A stretch of DNA of 52,039 nucleotides from positions 3,093,707 to 3,145,745 of the forward strand of contig NZ_JXDL01000001.1 of NCBI RefSeq assembly GCF_001590795.1, in the 5' to 3' direction. The notes below the pieces were generated by a model, which saw only the letters and a list, made by a program, of their open reading frames with translations, searched no databases and was not told where the DNA came from. The stretch's first letter is position 1. The number at the start of each line of letters is the position of its first letter. The DNA is from Bradyrhizobium sp. AT1. GTDB lineage: Bacteria; Pseudomonadota; Alphaproteobacteria; Rhizobiales; Xanthobacteraceae. Shown piece by piece: positions 51,150-52,039 of this stretch. The position numbers were made by a program, and so were the translations under genes.

Positions 51150-52039
51150 TGGTTGACCGGCGGCAGTTCATCACCACCGCGCTCGGGTTGTCCGCAGCTG
51201 CGATCGGCGGTGCTCCTGCGTCAGCAGCAACGATGACCTACGACGAAGCGGCGGCCATATCACGGGCTCCGCTGCAAGCCGTGCCGCGGGATCGCGAGCT
51301 CGTGCGCTTTGCCACCCTCGCCGCCAACAGCCACAACACCCAGCCGTGGATCTTCTCCGCCCGCGGCAACGACATCACGATCGCGCCGGATTTTTCGCGC
51401 CGCTGTCCTGCCGTCGATCCCGACGATCATCACCTGTTCGTCAGCCTCGGTTGCGCCGCAGAAAATCTCATCCTCGCCGCGTCCACGCTGGGCTGGCGCG
51501 CCGACCCCGTCATCGACGGCGACCGCATCGTGATCGCACTCGAGCAGGCCCCGCCCGCCGCATCAACGTTGGCGGCTGCGATTCCGATCAGGCAATGCAC
51601 CCGCGCAGCATTCGACGGCAAGCCGGTCGCGCCGGAGACCTTGCGCCGGCTTGAGGACGCCTGCCGCGAACCTGATGTCACGGCTATCCTGATGACCGGG
51701 CGCGCCGCGATCGCCGGGGTTACCGACTATGTGCTCGAAGGCAACTCGGCGCAGATGCGCGACATGGCCTTCATGCGCGAGCTCATCAGCTGGATTCGCT
51801 TCAACGAAGCGGAGGCGCTCGCGACCATGGACGGGCTGTTCGCGCCCGCCTCGGGAAATCCATCCCTGCCGTCATGGCTGGCGCGACCGTTGATGAAGCT
51901 CTTCTTCAGCGAGAACGGTGAGAACAAGAAGTACCGCGAGCAGCTCACCAGCTCGGCAGGCATCGTGGTGCTCGCGGCCGATCGCAGCGACACATCGCAC
52001 TGGATCGCGGTCGGCCGTGCCTGCCAAAGGTTCGGCTTG
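51150..52039 (+). CDS. Acg-like nitroreductase family protein (partial, runs off the window)
   Basis: The gene continues past the right edge. A twin-arginine signal (DRRQFITTALGLSAAAIG) precedes the FMN-oxidoreductase fold with LVRFATLAANSHNTQPW, typical of Acg-type proteins, then DPDDHHLFVSLGCAAENLIL and TSSAGIVVLAADRSD. GTG 51150 is chosen because GGAG lies about 9 bases before it; ATG 51135 is in frame but has no such site. Probably exported as a folded flavoprotein. Role in redox or stress is inferred from the family only. Confidence 0.8.

Noticed and set aside
1..52039. CRISPR array, insertion sequence or rRNA
   Set aside because: No regularly spaced direct repeats, no transposase-like frame and no rRNA-like sequence were seen in the window.

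Overview
The window is high-GC DNA from an alphaproteobacterium, most likely Bradyrhizobium or a close relative. The reasons are the style of the Dxs, XseB, TlyA and RlmD-like proteins and their order, a ROSE-type RNA thermometer in front of an hsp20 gene, many intergenic palindromic repeats, and a dense set of ABC, TRAP and Bug-type uptake genes. No replicon-specific, phage-structural, CRISPR or insertion-sequence gene was seen. Genus assignment is inference from familiarity, not from a search.

Layout. 1-7 kb: a periplasmic sorbosone/glucose dehydrogenase-like protein, a membrane urate hydroxylase with a cytochrome c tail, a VOC protein, a divergent L,D-transpeptidase / lytic transglycosylase pair and a Bug-type binding protein. 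7-9 kb: small genes of poorly known function, including an HGGxSTG protein and a 24-residue membrane peptide. 9-19 kb: TAXI binding protein, MFS transporter, outer-membrane beta-barrel, two M20 metallohydrolases, an enolase-superfamily enzyme, DUF72 protein and a class III CoA-transferase. 19-26.7 kb, all minus strand except the regulator: an aromatic-hydroxylation type unit (VOC, FAD monooxygenase, DUF2783) divergent from a MarR regulator, followed by an EF-hand protein, a P1B-5-type metal ATPase fused to hemerythrin, and a ferric-reductase-like flavocytochrome. Perfect FNR/FixK-type palindromes precede both units at nearly the same distance from the start codons (62 and 58 nt). 26.8-28.5 kb: a heat-shock locus (ROSE, hsp20, a small acidic-tailed protein) with two related tiny helical proteins transcribed away from it.

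28.5-35.3 kb: a compact sugar-uptake operon (binding protein, two permeases, Gfo/Idh/MocA oxidoreductase, ThuA, LacI regulator; no ATPase) divergent from an SDR dehydrogenase, then tRNA-Gln(TTG). 35.7-42.7 kb: acyl-CoA dehydrogenase, MFS transporter, enoyl-CoA hydratase, 5'-nucleotidase, class II HDAC-like hydrolase. 42.8-47.9 kb: core genes xseB, dxs, tlyA and an RlmD/RumA-like methyltransferase. 47.9-51 kb: a nitrate/taurine-type ABC operon whose binding protein has lost its N-terminus, head to head with a GntR regulator that also appears shortened at the same junction. The window ends inside an Acg-like nitroreductase gene.

The most interesting candidate is the three-gene module at 19.4-23.7 kb: a secreted His/Met-rich EF-hand protein, a hemerythrin-tailed P1B-5 ATPase and a transmembrane ferric-reductase-like enzyme, with an oxygen-responsive type promoter box in front. 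It could be a low-oxygen iron/nickel handling system; the parts are recognisable, the joint function is inference.
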